The notes under the pieces were generated by a model that saw only the letters and a program-made list of their open reading frames with translations, was not told where the DNA came from and searched no databases. Below, piece by piece: positions 25,686 to 34,437 of a stretch of 64,000 nucleotides of DNA; positions within the stretch are counted from its first letter, which is position 1, and each line of letters opens with the position of its first letter. The stretch is from CAXXOZ01 sp963676435 (GTDB lineage Bacteria; Bacillota; Clostridia; Lachnospirales; Lachnospiraceae). Where the stretch lies: assembly GCA_963676435.2 (NCBI GenBank), contig CAXXOZ010000013.1, positions 62,001-126,000 on the forward strand, in the 5' to 3' direction. Both the position numbers and the translations under genes were made by a program.

Positions 25686-26452
25686 TTAAGCCTATCTTTC
25701 ATTTCTTTTATATATTTAGCGACATGTTTTGGGCTTTTTTTACCATACTTTGCCACTATCTTTACTATGGCACTTCCTACTATAACACCATCTGAAATCT
25801 TTGACATCTCATAAGCCTGATCAGGTGTTGAAATACCAAAACCTATTGCACATGGAATATCCGTAACTTCTTTTACTTTCTCAACAAGTCTTCCAATATC
25901 GGTGCTTATCTGAGTTCTTACCCCTGTAACACCAAGTGATGAAACACAGTAGAGAAAGCCTCTTGCTTCTTTTGCAATCATGCTTACCCTTTCATCAGAG
26001 GTAGGAGCAATCATAGATATAAGTTCTACTCCATATTTTTCACATTGTGGCTCAATTTCATCTTTTTCTTCATAAGGCATATCAGGTACAATCACTCCAT
26101 CAATACCTGATTCCTTACAGTTTTTAATAAACTTATCTTTTCCATAAGTATATATAGGATTTATATAAGTCATGAAAACTAAAGGGATTTCAGTTTTTTC
26201 TCTTACTCTTTTCACCATATCAAACAACTTGTCCGTTGTACAACCAGCTAAAAGTGCTCTTTCATCTGCTGCCTGAATAACTATACCCTCCGCTATTGGA
26301 TCAGAAAAGGGAATACCGATTTCAATTAAGTCAGCGCCTGCTTTTTCCATGGCAAGTATAAGTTTTTCAGTTGTTTTTATATCTGGATCCCCACCTGTTA
26401 CAAATCCAATAAAAGCTTTCTTGTTTTCAAATGCATTTTTTATTCTACTCAT
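25682..26452 (-). CDS. trpA: Tryptophan synthase alpha chain
   Basis: Cleaves indole-3-glycerol phosphate to indole and glyceraldehyde 3-phosphate. The 256-residue barrel has the catalytic Glu in DLIEIGIPFSDPIAEG and the catalytic Asp in GVIVPDMPYEE, plus the phosphate loop GFGIST and VIVGSAIV. It is the last gene of the trp operon and overlaps the end of trpB by 8 bp, so alpha and beta chains are translationally coupled. The gene ends against a convergent XRE gene without a visible terminator. Confidence 0.96.
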   Translation of the reverse strand: MSRIKNAFENKKAFIGFVTGGDPDIKTTEKLILAMEKAGADLIEIGIPFSDPIAEGIVIQAADERALLAGCTTDKLFDMVKRVREKTEIPLVFMTYINPIYTYGKDKFIKNCKESGIDGVIVPDMPYEEKDEIEPQCEKYGVELISMIAPTSDERVSMIAKEARGFLYCVSSLGVTGVRTQISTDIGRLVEKVKEVTDIPCAIGFGISTPDQAYEMSKISDGVIVGSAIVKIVAKYGKKSPKHVAKYIKEMKDRLN

Positions 26453-27629
26453 GTAAATTCACCCCCCTGTATCTTGCAATCGCTGCAACATCTTTATCTC
26501 CTCTACCTGAGAGATTAATTACTATGATTTTGTCTTTATCCATTGTAGGTGCAATCTTTTGTGCATATGCTACTGCATGTGCACTTTCTACTGCTGGAAT
26601 AATTCCTTCAGTAACCGATAAATATTCAAATGCCTGAACCGCTTCCTCATCAGTTACTGGCACATACCTAGCTCTTTTAATATCCGAAAGCATAGCATGC
26701 TCTGGTCCAATTCCTGGATAATCAAGCCCTGCAGAAATAGAATATACAGGTGCTATCTGACCATATTCATCCTGGCAAAAGTATGATTTCATACCATGAA
26801 AAACTCCTACGGTACCATTAGCTATTGTTGCTGCATTCTTTGGATTATCAACTCCTAGTCCTGCTGCCTCACATCCAATTAACTCAACATCCTTATCATT
26901 AATAAATTCATAAAATGCACCTATGGCATTGCTCCCTCCACCTACACATGCTATCACTGTATTTGGAAGCTTTCCTTCTATTTCTAATATCTGTTCTTTT
27001 ATTTCTTTGCTAATTACTTTTTGGAAATCTCGGACCATTGTAGGAAAAGGATGAGGACCCATTACAGATCCAAGAACATACAAAGTATCATCCATTCTGT
27101 TAGTCCATTCTCTCATTGTTTCATTAACAGCATCTTTTAAAGTTTTAGTTCCACTAGTAACTGGGTTTACTTTTGCTCCTAAAAGTTCCATTCTATATAC
27201 ATTTAAAGCTTGTCTTATGGTATCTTCTTCTCCCATGAAAATTTCACATTCCATATTCATAAGAGCTGCTGCCGTTGCCGTAGCAACACCATGCTGACCA
27301 GCTCCAGTTTCAGCAATAACTCTTGTTTTACCCATTTTTTTCGCCAATAAAACCTGACCTAAAACATTATTTATTTTATGGGAGCCTGTATGATTTAAAT
27401 CTTCTCTTTTCAAATAAATCTTTGCTCCACCCAATTCTTTTGTCATTTTTTCAGCATAATATAATATTGAAGGTCTCCCTGCATAATTTTTCATTAAATC
27501 AAGTAGTTCTTCATTAAATTCTGGATCATTTTTATAATACTCGTATGCTTCCTCAACTTCCCTGATTGCATTCATTAATGTTTCAGGAATATATTGACCA
27601 CCATACTCATTAAATCTTCCTTTTTTCAT
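26445..27629 (-). CDS. trpB: Tryptophan synthase beta chain
   Basis: PLP enzyme joining indole and serine. It carries the PLP lysine in REDLNHTGSHKINN, the AETGAGQHGVATA loop, the phosphate-binding GGGSNAIG and the C-terminal VINLSGRGDKD. At 394 residues it is the standard TrpB1 form that pairs with TrpA. It overlaps trpF by 4 bp and trpA by 8 bp within the compact trpEGDCFBA operon. Confidence 0.97.
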   Translation of the reverse strand: MKKGRFNEYGGQYIPETLMNAIREVEEAYEYYKNDPEFNEELLDLMKNYAGRPSILYYAEKMTKELGGAKIYLKREDLNHTGSHKINNVLGQVLLAKKMGKTRVIAETGAGQHGVATATAAALMNMECEIFMGEEDTIRQALNVYRMELLGAKVNPVTSGTKTLKDAVNETMREWTNRMDDTLYVLGSVMGPHPFPTMVRDFQKVISKEIKEQILEIEGKLPNTVIACVGGGSNAIGAFYEFINDKDVELIGCEAAGLGVDNPKNAATIANGTVGVFHGMKSYFCQDEYGQIAPVYSISAGLDYPGIGPEHAMLSDIKRARYVPVTDEEAVQAFEYLSVTEGIIPAVESAHAVAYAQKIAPTMDKDKIIVINLSGRGDKDVAAIARYRGVNLHE

Positions 27630-28228
27630 TTAACTTTCCTCACAATTTCAATCATTTTATCTTTATCTTTAATTCCATTAGTTTCAACGCCTGAACTTGT
27701 ATCTATACAAAAAGCATCTGTTTTTATTGCATCTTCAATATTATCTAGATTAATGCCTCCTGCAAGAAAAAAAGGCTTTTTAATTTCAGGAATTATTTGC
27801 CAATCAAATGTTTTTCCTGTTCCTCCCATTGCATTTGCTGAGTAAGTATCCAATAATAAATAATCTGCATTTGTTTTATCTGCTATTTTAATATCCTGAT
27901 CATTCTTTACTCTTACTGCTTTTATTATAGGAATCTCAGCTACACTTTTTAGATCCAAAACGTACTTTTCATCTTCATCACCATGTAGTTGTATAATATC
28001 TATTATACCCTCTTTTACGATTTCCTCAATTTCTTTTATAGGAGAATTTACAAAAACACCTACAGCTTTAATATTATCAGAAAGTTTTTCTTTAAATTTT
28101 TTTGCTGTTTGTTTATCAATCTGTCTTCTTGATTTAGCAAATATAAATCCAATATAGTCAGGTTTAGCTATATTCGCAAAATCAATATCTTCATCCCTAA
28201 ACATTCCACATAATTTAATTTTACTCAT
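27626..28228 (-). CDS. trpF: Phosphoribosylanthranilate isomerase
   Basis: Isomerises phosphoribosylanthranilate in tryptophan synthesis. The 200 residues show the family start KLCGMFRDEDIDFA (catalytic Cys), GFIFAKSRRQI, VQLHGDE-type IQLHGDED, DTYSANAMGGTGKTFDW with the catalytic Asp, and FLAGGINLDN. The ATG at 28228 has AGAGGTG upstream; a GTG start at 28237 is less well spaced. It overlaps trpB by 4 bp. Confidence 0.95.
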   Translation of the reverse strand: MSKIKLCGMFRDEDIDFANIAKPDYIGFIFAKSRRQIDKQTAKKFKEKLSDNIKAVGVFVNSPIKEIEEIVKEGIIDIIQLHGDEDEKYVLDLKSVAEIPIIKAVRVKNDQDIKIADKTNADYLLLDTYSANAMGGTGKTFDWQIIPEIKKPFFLAGGINLDNIEDAIKTDAFCIDTSSGVETNGIKDKDKMIEIVRKVK

Positions 28229-28229
28229 G

Positions 28230-29012
28230 TTAATCACCTCTTAACTGGGAAAGAATCTCTTTTTTTCTATCACTTCTCATTAATGTTTCCCCAATCAAAA
28301 CTGCATTTGTTCGATTTTCTATTAACAGCTTAATATCTTCCTGTGTTTTTATTCCACTTTCCGAAACATAAATAACATCTTCTGGTATTAATCTGCTTAA
28401 ATTTATACTATTATTTAAATCTACATTAAATGTTTTTAAATCTCTATTATTAACACCTATTATTTTTGCACCTGAAGAAATTGCCATTTCAACTTCTTCT
28501 TCATCGTGAGCTTCCACCAAAACCGACATTCCTAAAGATTTTGCTATCTCATAATATTCATTAAGCTGATTACTAGCAAGTATTGCACATATTAAAAGAA
28601 CTGCATCTGCTCCTAAAAGTTTAGCTTCATAAATCATATATTCATCTACCACAAAATCTTTTCTTAATGTTGGGGTAGAAACATTTTTTGAAATTTCTTC
28701 TAAAAACCTGTCTTCACCAAGGAAAAAATATGGTTCTGTTAAAACAGAGATTGCATTCGCTCCTGCTGCCTCATATTCTTTAGCTATATCAAGATAAGGA
28801 AAATCACTTGCTATTACGCCTTTAGATGGAGATGCTTTTTTAACTTCACAGATAAATGCTGGTTTTTTATTCCTCAGTGCTGCTTCAAACCTATATGGGT
28901 CTTTTTTATTTTTCATATCCACAACTTCTGCTTTTAATACGGACAGAGGTTTTTTCTTTTTATTTTCTTCTACTCGCTCTTTTGTCCTAAGTTCAATCTT
29001 GTCTAGAATCAT
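28230..29012 (-). CDS. trpC: Indole-3-glycerol phosphate synthase
   Basis: Decarboxylates and closes carboxyphenylaminodeoxyribulose phosphate to indoleglycerol phosphate. A 260-residue barrel with the expected FICEVKKASPSKGVI (catalytic Glu and Lys), LTEPYFFLG, LRKDFVVDEYMIYEA, GVNNRDLKTF and SESGI. Separate from trpF, as in most Firmicutes. The end overlaps the ribosome-site region of trpF. Confidence 0.96.
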   Translation of the reverse strand: MILDKIELRTKERVEENKKKKPLSVLKAEVVDMKNKKDPYRFEAALRNKKPAFICEVKKASPSKGVIASDFPYLDIAKEYEAAGANAISVLTEPYFFLGEDRFLEEISKNVSTPTLRKDFVVDEYMIYEAKLLGADAVLLICAILASNQLNEYYEIAKSLGMSVLVEAHDEEEVEMAISSGAKIIGVNNRDLKTFNVDLNNSINLSRLIPEDVIYVSESGIKTQEDIKLLIENRTNAVLIGETLMRSDRKKEILSQLRGD

Positions 29013-29022
29013 CTTTCCTCCA

Positions 29023-30027
29023 TTATGAGTTGCTTAATACAATAAATTTGTTAAGCTGCTCCATTGCCTTTCCACTTTCTATTGTTTTTCTAGCTAATTC
29101 TATGCCTTCTTCAATATCTATCTGATTTGATAAGTGAAGTGCTGCACCTGCATTAAATAATACTGCATCTGTCTTAGGACCTTTAACTCCACTTAATATA
29201 TCCATAGTTAATTTTGCATTTAATTCAGGTGAGCCCCCTACTAAATCTTCTTTATTACATCTTTTAAAACCAAATCTTTCTGGTTCAATCTGATATGTAA
29301 AAAACTCTCCGTTTTGAACCTCACAAACCTGGGTAGGTGCACTTAAGGATATTTCATCCAATCCATCAAGTCCATGTACAACCATTGCCCTCTTCACTCC
29401 AAGATTTGACAAAACCTTTGCAAGAGGTGTTACCATCTTTTTATCATACACTCCAAGAAGCTGGATGTTGTTTCTAGCAGGGTTTGTAAGAGGTCCCAAC
29501 AGATTAAAAACTGTAGGTATTTTTATTTCTCTTCTTACAGGAGCCACATACTTCATAGCTGTGTGATACTTTTGAGCAAATAAAAAGCAAATCCCTATAT
29601 CATTTAAAAGTTTTAAATTAGTTTCTGGTTCAACCATTAGGTTAACACCTAATTCTTCTAAAACATCTGCTGTTCCACATTTACTTGAGGCGGCTCTATT
29701 TCCATGTTTTGCTACTTTTGCTCCAGCTGCTGATGCAATAATTGCAGAAATTGTTGATATGTTAATTGTATTTGCACAATCGCCTCCTGTTCCAACAATG
29801 TCCATAACATCCATATTATGTATTATTTTCGTACTATGTTGTCTCATTATAGCTGCACAGGCTGTTATTTCATCTATTGTTTCACCTTTCATATGAAGTG
29901 CTGTTAAGTAGCTGCCAATTTGTGCATCAGTTGCATTACCACTCATTATCTCATCCATAACAGCTGTTGCCATATCATAATCTAAATCATCTTTATTTAA
30001 TAATTTTGCAATTGCTTCCTGTATCAT
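29023..30027 (-). CDS. trpD: Anthranilate phosphoribosyltransferase
   Basis: Transfers phosphoribosyl from PRPP to anthranilate. The 334-residue protein has the PRPP loop VGTGGDCANTINIST, KHGNRAASSKCGTADVLEELG and GPLTNPARNN, all typical. It begins directly after trpG's stop with GAGGTAAA as ribosome site and is followed by trpC after 10 bp. TrpG is separate here rather than fused to TrpD. Confidence 0.96.
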   Translation of the reverse strand: MIQEAIAKLLNKDDLDYDMATAVMDEIMSGNATDAQIGSYLTALHMKGETIDEITACAAIMRQHSTKIIHNMDVMDIVGTGGDCANTINISTISAIIASAAGAKVAKHGNRAASSKCGTADVLEELGVNLMVEPETNLKLLNDIGICFLFAQKYHTAMKYVAPVRREIKIPTVFNLLGPLTNPARNNIQLLGVYDKKMVTPLAKVLSNLGVKRAMVVHGLDGLDEISLSAPTQVCEVQNGEFFTYQIEPERFGFKRCNKEDLVGGSPELNAKLTMDILSGVKGPKTDAVLFNAGAALHLSNQIDIEEGIELARKTIESGKAMEQLNKFIVLSNS

Positions 30028-30600
30028 TTATTTTACCTCCTCAAAAAAGTTCGTCAGTATTTTCATTCCATCTGGTGTCAGAATCGACTCTGGATGAAAC
30101 TGTACCCCATATATCTCAAAATCCTTGTGTTTAACTGCCATGATTTCATTATCACTTGTTTCTGCAATAACCTCAAGGCTGGCTGGTAATCCTTCCTGTT
30201 TAGCTTCTAAAGAATGATACCTACCAACTACTATTTTTTCTGCCATATCTTTAAACAGTTTTGTCTTATTGTCAACAAATGACTCGGACTGTTTTCCATG
30301 CATCAATTTATTCGAATGACTTACAACCGCCCCAAACTGCTCACATATTGCCTGATGTCCAAGACAAACACCCAGGATAGGAATTTTCCCTTTAAAATAT
30401 TCTATCACATCTTTGCAAATTCCCGCATCATTTGGTTTGCCTGGTCCTGGTGATATTATAATATGAGTTGGTTTCAATTCTTCAATTTCCTTTGTTGTCA
30501 TCTCATCATTTCTGATTACTTTTATATCTGTATTTATTGTCCCTATATATTGATATAGATTATAGGAAAAACTATCATAATTATCGATTAATAATATCAT
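30028..30600 (-). CDS. trpG: Anthranilate synthase component II (glutamine amidotransferase)
   Basis: Class I glutaminase of 190 residues that feeds ammonia to TrpE. The catalytic Cys lies in PILGVCLGHQAICE, and the His-Glu pair in YGVQFHPESI; the oxyanion motif ISPGPGKP is present. It overlaps trpE by one base. A second, paralogous amidotransferase (pabA, 33.8 kb) serves the folate pathway, so this one is likely dedicated to tryptophan. Confidence 0.95.
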   Translation of the reverse strand: MILLIDNYDSFSYNLYQYIGTINTDIKVIRNDEMTTKEIEELKPTHIIISPGPGKPNDAGICKDVIEYFKGKIPILGVCLGHQAICEQFGAVVSHSNKLMHGKQSESFVDNKTKLFKDMAEKIVVGRYHSLEAKQEGLPASLEVIAETSDNEIMAVKHKDFEIYGVQFHPESILTPDGMKILTNFFEEVK

Positions 30601-32078
30601 TACACATCCACCTCCTCTGACATTTTCAAAGCATTAACTACAGCTCTTGCCTTATTCATACATTCATCAAATTCTTTTTCTGGAACACTATCTGCAACGA
30701 TACCTGCGCCTGATCTAATAAATACTTTTTTGTTTTTCTTATATGCTATTCTTATAGCTATACATGTATCAAGGTTTCCTGTAAAATCTATATATCCTAT
30801 AGCCCCACCGTATATACCTCTTTTATTCCCTTCAAGTTCATTTATAATTTCACACGCTCTAATCTTTGGTGCTCCTGATAAAGTTCCTGCTGGAAGTACT
30901 GCATCTACTGCATTTAAAGCATTTTTATCATCTCTAATTTCACCTTTAACAGTTGAGCCTATATGCATTACATGAGAATATTTTTCAATTTGCATATAAC
31001 TTTCGACTTCAACACTACCAAACTTACTTATTTTACCTATGTCGTTTCTTCCTAAGTCAACAAGCATATTATGTTCAGCTAGCTCTTTTTCATCCTGCAT
31101 AAGATCTTTTGCTAATTCTTCATCTTCTTTTTGGTCTTTTCCTCTAGGTCTTGTTCCTGCTAAAGGAAATGTATGTAGGCAACCATTTTCTAGTTTAACA
31201 AGAGTTTCTGGGGATGCCCCTGCTACCTCCATATCATCTGAACTAAAGTAAAACATATATGGAGAAGGATTTGTAATTCTCAATGCTCTATATGTATTAA
31301 AGAGACTTCCTTCAAAGTCAGCTTCCATTCTATTAGAAAGAACAACTTGAAATATATCGCCTTCATATATATAATTTTTTGCTTTTTTTACCATGCCACA
31401 AAATGTTTCCTTTTCAAAAAGAAACTTAAAATCCGAAGCTAATTTTGCTGGTTTATTATTAAAAGGCTTTCCAGTTTTAATCAAATTTGACATTTCAGTT
31501 ATATCTTTCATTGCCTTATTATAATTTGCTTCTAAATCTCCCTGTGTGCTCATATTTGATATTAGTATTATCTTTTGCTTTAAATTATCAAATGCAATTA
31601 CCTTATCAAAGAGCATTAAATCAAAATCTTTAAAGCCTTCTTCATCTTTTGCATCTAATTTTAATGTAGGTTCACTATACTTTATATAATCATATGAAAA
31701 ATATCCTACGAGACCTCCTGCAAAAGAAGGTAAGTGACTTAACTTCGGGCTTGTATAGTTTGCCAAAAGATTTTTCAAGTATTCTCCAGGAGTTTTTGTT
31801 TCTATTGTTTCTATACTATCATTGTCAACACTTTTCACAGTAATCAACTCATTCATACAACTAACTTCTAAAATCGGATTATATCCAAGGAAGGTATATC
31901 TGCCCCAGATTTCTTGATTTTCCACACTTTCCAAAATGTAACAGTGTTTGCTTACATTCTTTAAAACACTTAAAACTTCAATAGGAGTTTTAATATCAGA
32001 AAGAATTTCATAACTAATAGGAATCATTTTGAATCCTTTACTAATTTCCTCTACTTCATTTAATTCTGGTTTAAACAT
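30600..32078 (-). CDS. trpE: Anthranilate synthase component I
   Basis: Chorismate-using subunit of anthranilate synthase, 492 residues. The tryptophan feedback site is visible as the LLES-like ILES followed by WGRYTFLGYNP, and the catalytic domain has FPLAGTRPRG, whose Ala marks an anthranilate rather than aminodeoxychorismate synthase, then GAPKIRACEIINELE and RSGAGIVADS. It is the first gene of trpEGDCFBA, directly downstream of a T-box leader, and overlaps trpG by one base. Confidence 0.96.
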   Translation of the reverse strand: MFKPELNEVEEISKGFKMIPISYEILSDIKTPIEVLSVLKNVSKHCYILESVENQEIWGRYTFLGYNPILEVSCMNELITVKSVDNDSIETIETKTPGEYLKNLLANYTSPKLSHLPSFAGGLVGYFSYDYIKYSEPTLKLDAKDEEGFKDFDLMLFDKVIAFDNLKQKIILISNMSTQGDLEANYNKAMKDITEMSNLIKTGKPFNNKPAKLASDFKFLFEKETFCGMVKKAKNYIYEGDIFQVVLSNRMEADFEGSLFNTYRALRITNPSPYMFYFSSDDMEVAGASPETLVKLENGCLHTFPLAGTRPRGKDQKEDEELAKDLMQDEKELAEHNMLVDLGRNDIGKISKFGSVEVESYMQIEKYSHVMHIGSTVKGEIRDDKNALNAVDAVLPAGTLSGAPKIRACEIINELEGNKRGIYGGAIGYIDFTGNLDTCIAIRIAYKKNKKVFIRSGAGIVADSVPEKEFDECMNKARAVVNALKMSEEVDV

Positions 32079-32099
32079 TTATTTTTCCATCCTTTCAAA

Positions 32100-32134
32100 T
32101 AAAAAATCCCGCCCTTATATAATATAAGGACGGG
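32100..32134 (-). terminator. T-box regulated terminator of the trp operon
   Basis: A long stem formed by CCCGCCCTTATA and its near complement TATAAGGACGGG (one wobble), followed on the minus strand by six Us. It competes with the antiterminator that includes the T-box sequence. Confidence 0.9.
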
Positions 32135-32370
32135 TATAATATACTCGCGGTACCACCTTTATTGATGCATTGCATCCACTCTGAAACATACAATCATATG
32201 CTTTTCCTGGATAACGGGCGGAAATCCCGTTGGGCATTACTAAGTAAAAAACTTTTCTTCCCACCTTCATGAGTCCATTCCACAATTCTTAGTTTACTGC
32301 TTTCCACCATTCACAGCTCTCTGTAAAACATCTAAAATGTGTACTCTTCTCAATCGTAAGTTTGTTTATA
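32100..32370 (-). promoter_or_regulatory. Tryptophan-specific T-box leader
   Basis: The minus strand holds the T-box sequence GGTGGTACCGCG (32146-32157), the AGAGAGC-type motif near 32320 and a stem I loop containing TGG at 32282-32280, placed as the specifier codon for tryptophan. It precedes trpE and ends in a terminator hairpin, so uncharged tRNA-Trp should stabilise the antiterminator. The 345-bp interval between trpE and the chemoreceptor is fully explained by this leader and its promoter. Confidence 0.93.
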
Positions 32371-32377
32371 TTTTAAT

Positions 32378-32415
32378 TAGTAGTAATACTACTACATATT
32401 TATTATAGTTGTCAA
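32378..32415 (-). promoter_or_regulatory. trp promoter overlapped by a 17-bp palindrome
   Basis: TTGACA (32410-32415) and TAGTAT (32386-32391) with an 18-bp spacer precede the T-box. The -10 region lies inside a perfect palindrome, TAGTAGTA and TACTACTA around one central base (32378-32394), a plausible repressor site in addition to T-box control. Confidence 0.5.
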
Positions 32416-32423
32416 CTATTTTT

Positions 32424-33572
32424 TTATGCATCTTTAGCTAATGCTGAAAGTTCCATAGATAACGCTGAAAGTTCTTCCACACTTGCCGCCATCTCTTCTG
32501 ACGCTGCTGCCTGATCTTGACTGCTGTCTAAAGACTTTTTACTATTTTTACCTGCTTCCGAAACTTTGTTTTTGATTTCACTAGTCAAGCTGTTAATTTT
32601 TGGAACTGAACTTTTTGACAATTCTGAAAGTTTACTTATTTCTTCTGCAACAACTGCAAAACCTCTTCCGTTCTCTCCTGCTCTTGCTGCTTCTATACTA
32701 GCATTCAAACCTAGCATCTTTGTTTGATCTGCAATATTTTTTATGAATTTTGATATCTCATCAATCTTAAAGGTTATTTCAACTACTTCATTTATTCCTT
32801 CATTCAATACTTGTTCGTTTGAATGAATTTCTGTTGCTGATGCTGCAAGTTCTTGAATTGTTGCTGATATATCTGAAAGGCCACTTTCCATATTAACAGA
32901 CATTTTTCTTAATTTATTTGCTACTATTTTAGGTTGTACAATATTAAGAGTCGCTACTAGTGTTCCATCTTCTTCACTAAAAATTGGATAACTGGCAAAA
33001 TGTACTGGTTTTCCAAAAGCTTCTTCTGGTACTTCTAATGATGCTGGTTCTTTTGTTTTTATGACCTTTGAAGGTACATCAGTATCTCGCAATATATCTC
33101 CTGACTGTACTTCGTCTAAGTCAAATTTTTTTGAAGGCTGTCTATCAACCACTTTAGTTAAGTCTGTCATAAAAAGTAAAGCACCCTCTGGAAACATTTC
33201 TACTAAAATAGGTGCAAAATCTTTAAATGAAGCAGCTACAGCATTCAGCTTTGGAATAACTGTTACTAAAGCCCCCCATACAGTTCCATCATCATTTAAT
33301 ATTGGTACACTTGTTAATTCAAGTCTTTGACCAAAAACAGATCTTGGTATTTTTTGAGTTGCAACAACATTTTCCCTAACAGTTCTTGCTATTTGTGAAT
33401 CATCAAATATTTTATCATTAATATTAAAAATATCACTTTTTACTTGTCCTGAGTTTTTAATCCATACAATGTTGTCTTTTTCAACTATCATGTATAAAAC
33501 TCCCCCTGGGACTAAGCCGGCCATTACCTCTAGCATTTCTTTACAAGAATTAAGTTCCGATAAAAGTATCAT
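32424..33572 (-). CDS. Soluble methyl-accepting chemotaxis-type protein
   Basis: A 382-residue receptor without membrane segments. The N-terminal 225 residues look like two copies of one sensory module, each ending with a similar block (TSVPILNDDGTVWGALVTV and ASYPIFSEEDGTLVATLNI). The C-terminal part is a short MCP signalling domain with the hairpin-tip-like sequence EISKFIKNIADQTKMLGLNASIEAARAGE (in part) and a Ser/Ala-rich end. I start at ATG 33572, about 7 bases after AAAGGGG; an upstream GTG would add six residues. It is transcribed alone, divergent from the pab operon. The ligand is unknown; a cytoplasmic sensor of metabolites or redox state is possible. Confidence 0.86.
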   Translation of the reverse strand: MILLSELNSCKEMLEVMAGLVPGGVLYMIVEKDNIVWIKNSGQVKSDIFNINDKIFDDSQIARTVRENVVATQKIPRSVFGQRLELTSVPILNDDGTVWGALVTVIPKLNAVAASFKDFAPILVEMFPEGALLFMTDLTKVVDRQPSKKFDLDEVQSGDILRDTDVPSKVIKTKEPASLEVPEEAFGKPVHFASYPIFSEEDGTLVATLNIVQPKIVANKLRKMSVNMESGLSDISATIQELAASATEIHSNEQVLNEGINEVVEITFKIDEISKFIKNIADQTKMLGLNASIEAARAGENGRGFAVVAEEISKLSELSKSSVPKINSLTSEIKNKVSEAGKNSKKSLDSSQDQAAASEEMAASVEELSALSMELSALAKDA

Positions 33573-33650
33573 AATCTTACCCCTTTCCACTAAACATACA
33601 AATAATTATATCTATTTATTTAAACACCGTCAATAATTTTTAAAATTCTA

Positions 33651-33680
33651 TTGACAACCTTAATGCTAGCATAGTAGAAT
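33651..33680 (+). promoter_or_regulatory. Promoter of the pab operon leader
   Basis: TTGACA (33651-33656) and TAGAAT (33675-33680) separated by 18 bp. The predicted start near 33687 leaves a leader of about 140 bases before pabA, with a terminator inside it. Confidence 0.7.
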
Positions 33681-33686
33681 TACAAA

Positions 33687-33825
33687 ATATTAATATGGTG
33701 TGCCTAATTTTTAAAGATTAGAAGACTGCCGAGCAAAGAACATGTTCTACATGTTTTGTTCGGATTTTTTATTTTCAGCAATAACTCTCAGTAGCAAGTA
33801 TACTAAATTTTTTAAGGTGGATATT
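33687..33825 (+). promoter_or_regulatory. Attenuator-like leader upstream of pabA, unidentified class
   Basis: Between promoter and pabA the RNA can fold a small hairpin (CTAAT/ATTAG, 33704-33721) and then the terminator at 33729-33770. A nine-codon frame with an ATG at 33695 and TAG at 33721 (reading MVCLIFKD) has no clear ribosome site. I compared it by eye with THF, ZTP, TPP, FMN, purine and T-box leaders and found no match, so the ligand or mechanism is unknown. Confidence 0.5.
33729..33770 (+). terminator. Intrinsic terminator inside the pab leader
   Basis: Imperfect 14-bp stem from CCGAGCAAAGAACATG and CATGTTTTGTTCGG with a 5-base loop, followed by ATTTTTT. No plus-strand gene ends upstream, so this must act as an attenuator for the pab transcript. 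Confidence 0.8.
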
Positions 33826-34437
33826 ATGTATATAATGATAGACAATTATGACTCTTTTGTTTACAACTTAATAGCTTATATCAGGGAATTGGGCAGAGAA
33901 ATAATGCCTGTTAGAAACGACCAAATAGATTTTAAACAAATCGAAAAATTATATAATGATGGTTCATTAGAAGGAATAATAATTTCGCCAGGACCAAAAG
34001 ATCCAAAAGATTGTGGCCTTTCTGGAGAAATAATAAGAAATTATAAAGGTAAAATACCTATTCTGGGAGTTTGCCTTGGTCATCAGATTATTGGTTATGA
34101 ATTTGGTGCCGTAGTAGATAAAGGTGAAAAACCTATGCATGGAAAAATATCCACAATCTCAAATAATGGGGAAGGTATTTTTACTGACTTACCAAGTGCA
34201 TATGATGTAACCAGGTATCATTCTCTTACTGTGAAAGAAGAAAATTTTCCTACTTGCTTAAATATAGATGCAAGAAGCGAAGATGGTGTTATTATGGCCA
34301 TAAGCCACATTAAGCATCCTATTTACGGGGTACAGTTCCATCCAGAAGCTGTATTAACAAAAAATGGCCATAGTTTGTTAGAAAACTTTTTAAAAATTTG
34401 CGAAAGTAATTGGAGACAAAATGAAAACGTTAGTTAG
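33826..34437 (+). CDS. pabA: Aminodeoxychorismate synthase component II
   Basis: Class I glutamine amidotransferase of 203 residues supplying ammonia to PabB for p-aminobenzoate and folate. The catalytic Cys is in ILGVCLGHQIIG, with His and Glu in YGVQFHPEA and the oxyanion motif ISPGPKDPKD. GGTGG lies 5 bases before the ATG at 33826; a longer 231-residue frame reaches back into the leader terminator and is not credible. It overlaps pabB by 17 bp. Distinguished from trpG by operon context. Confidence 0.92.
   Translation: MYIMIDNYDSFVYNLIAYIRELGREIMPVRNDQIDFKQIEKLYNDGSLEGIIISPGPKDPKDCGLSGEIIRNYKGKIPILGVCLGHQIIGYEFGAVVDKGEKPMHGKISTISNNGEGIFTDLPSAYDVTRYHSLTVKEENFPTCLNIDARSEDGVIMAISHIKHPIYGVQFHPEAVLTKNGHSLLENFLKICESNWRQNENVS

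Noticed and set aside
33687..33825. THF, ZTP or T-box class for the pab leader
   Set aside because: None of the conserved blocks of these classes is present, and there is no T-box sequence.
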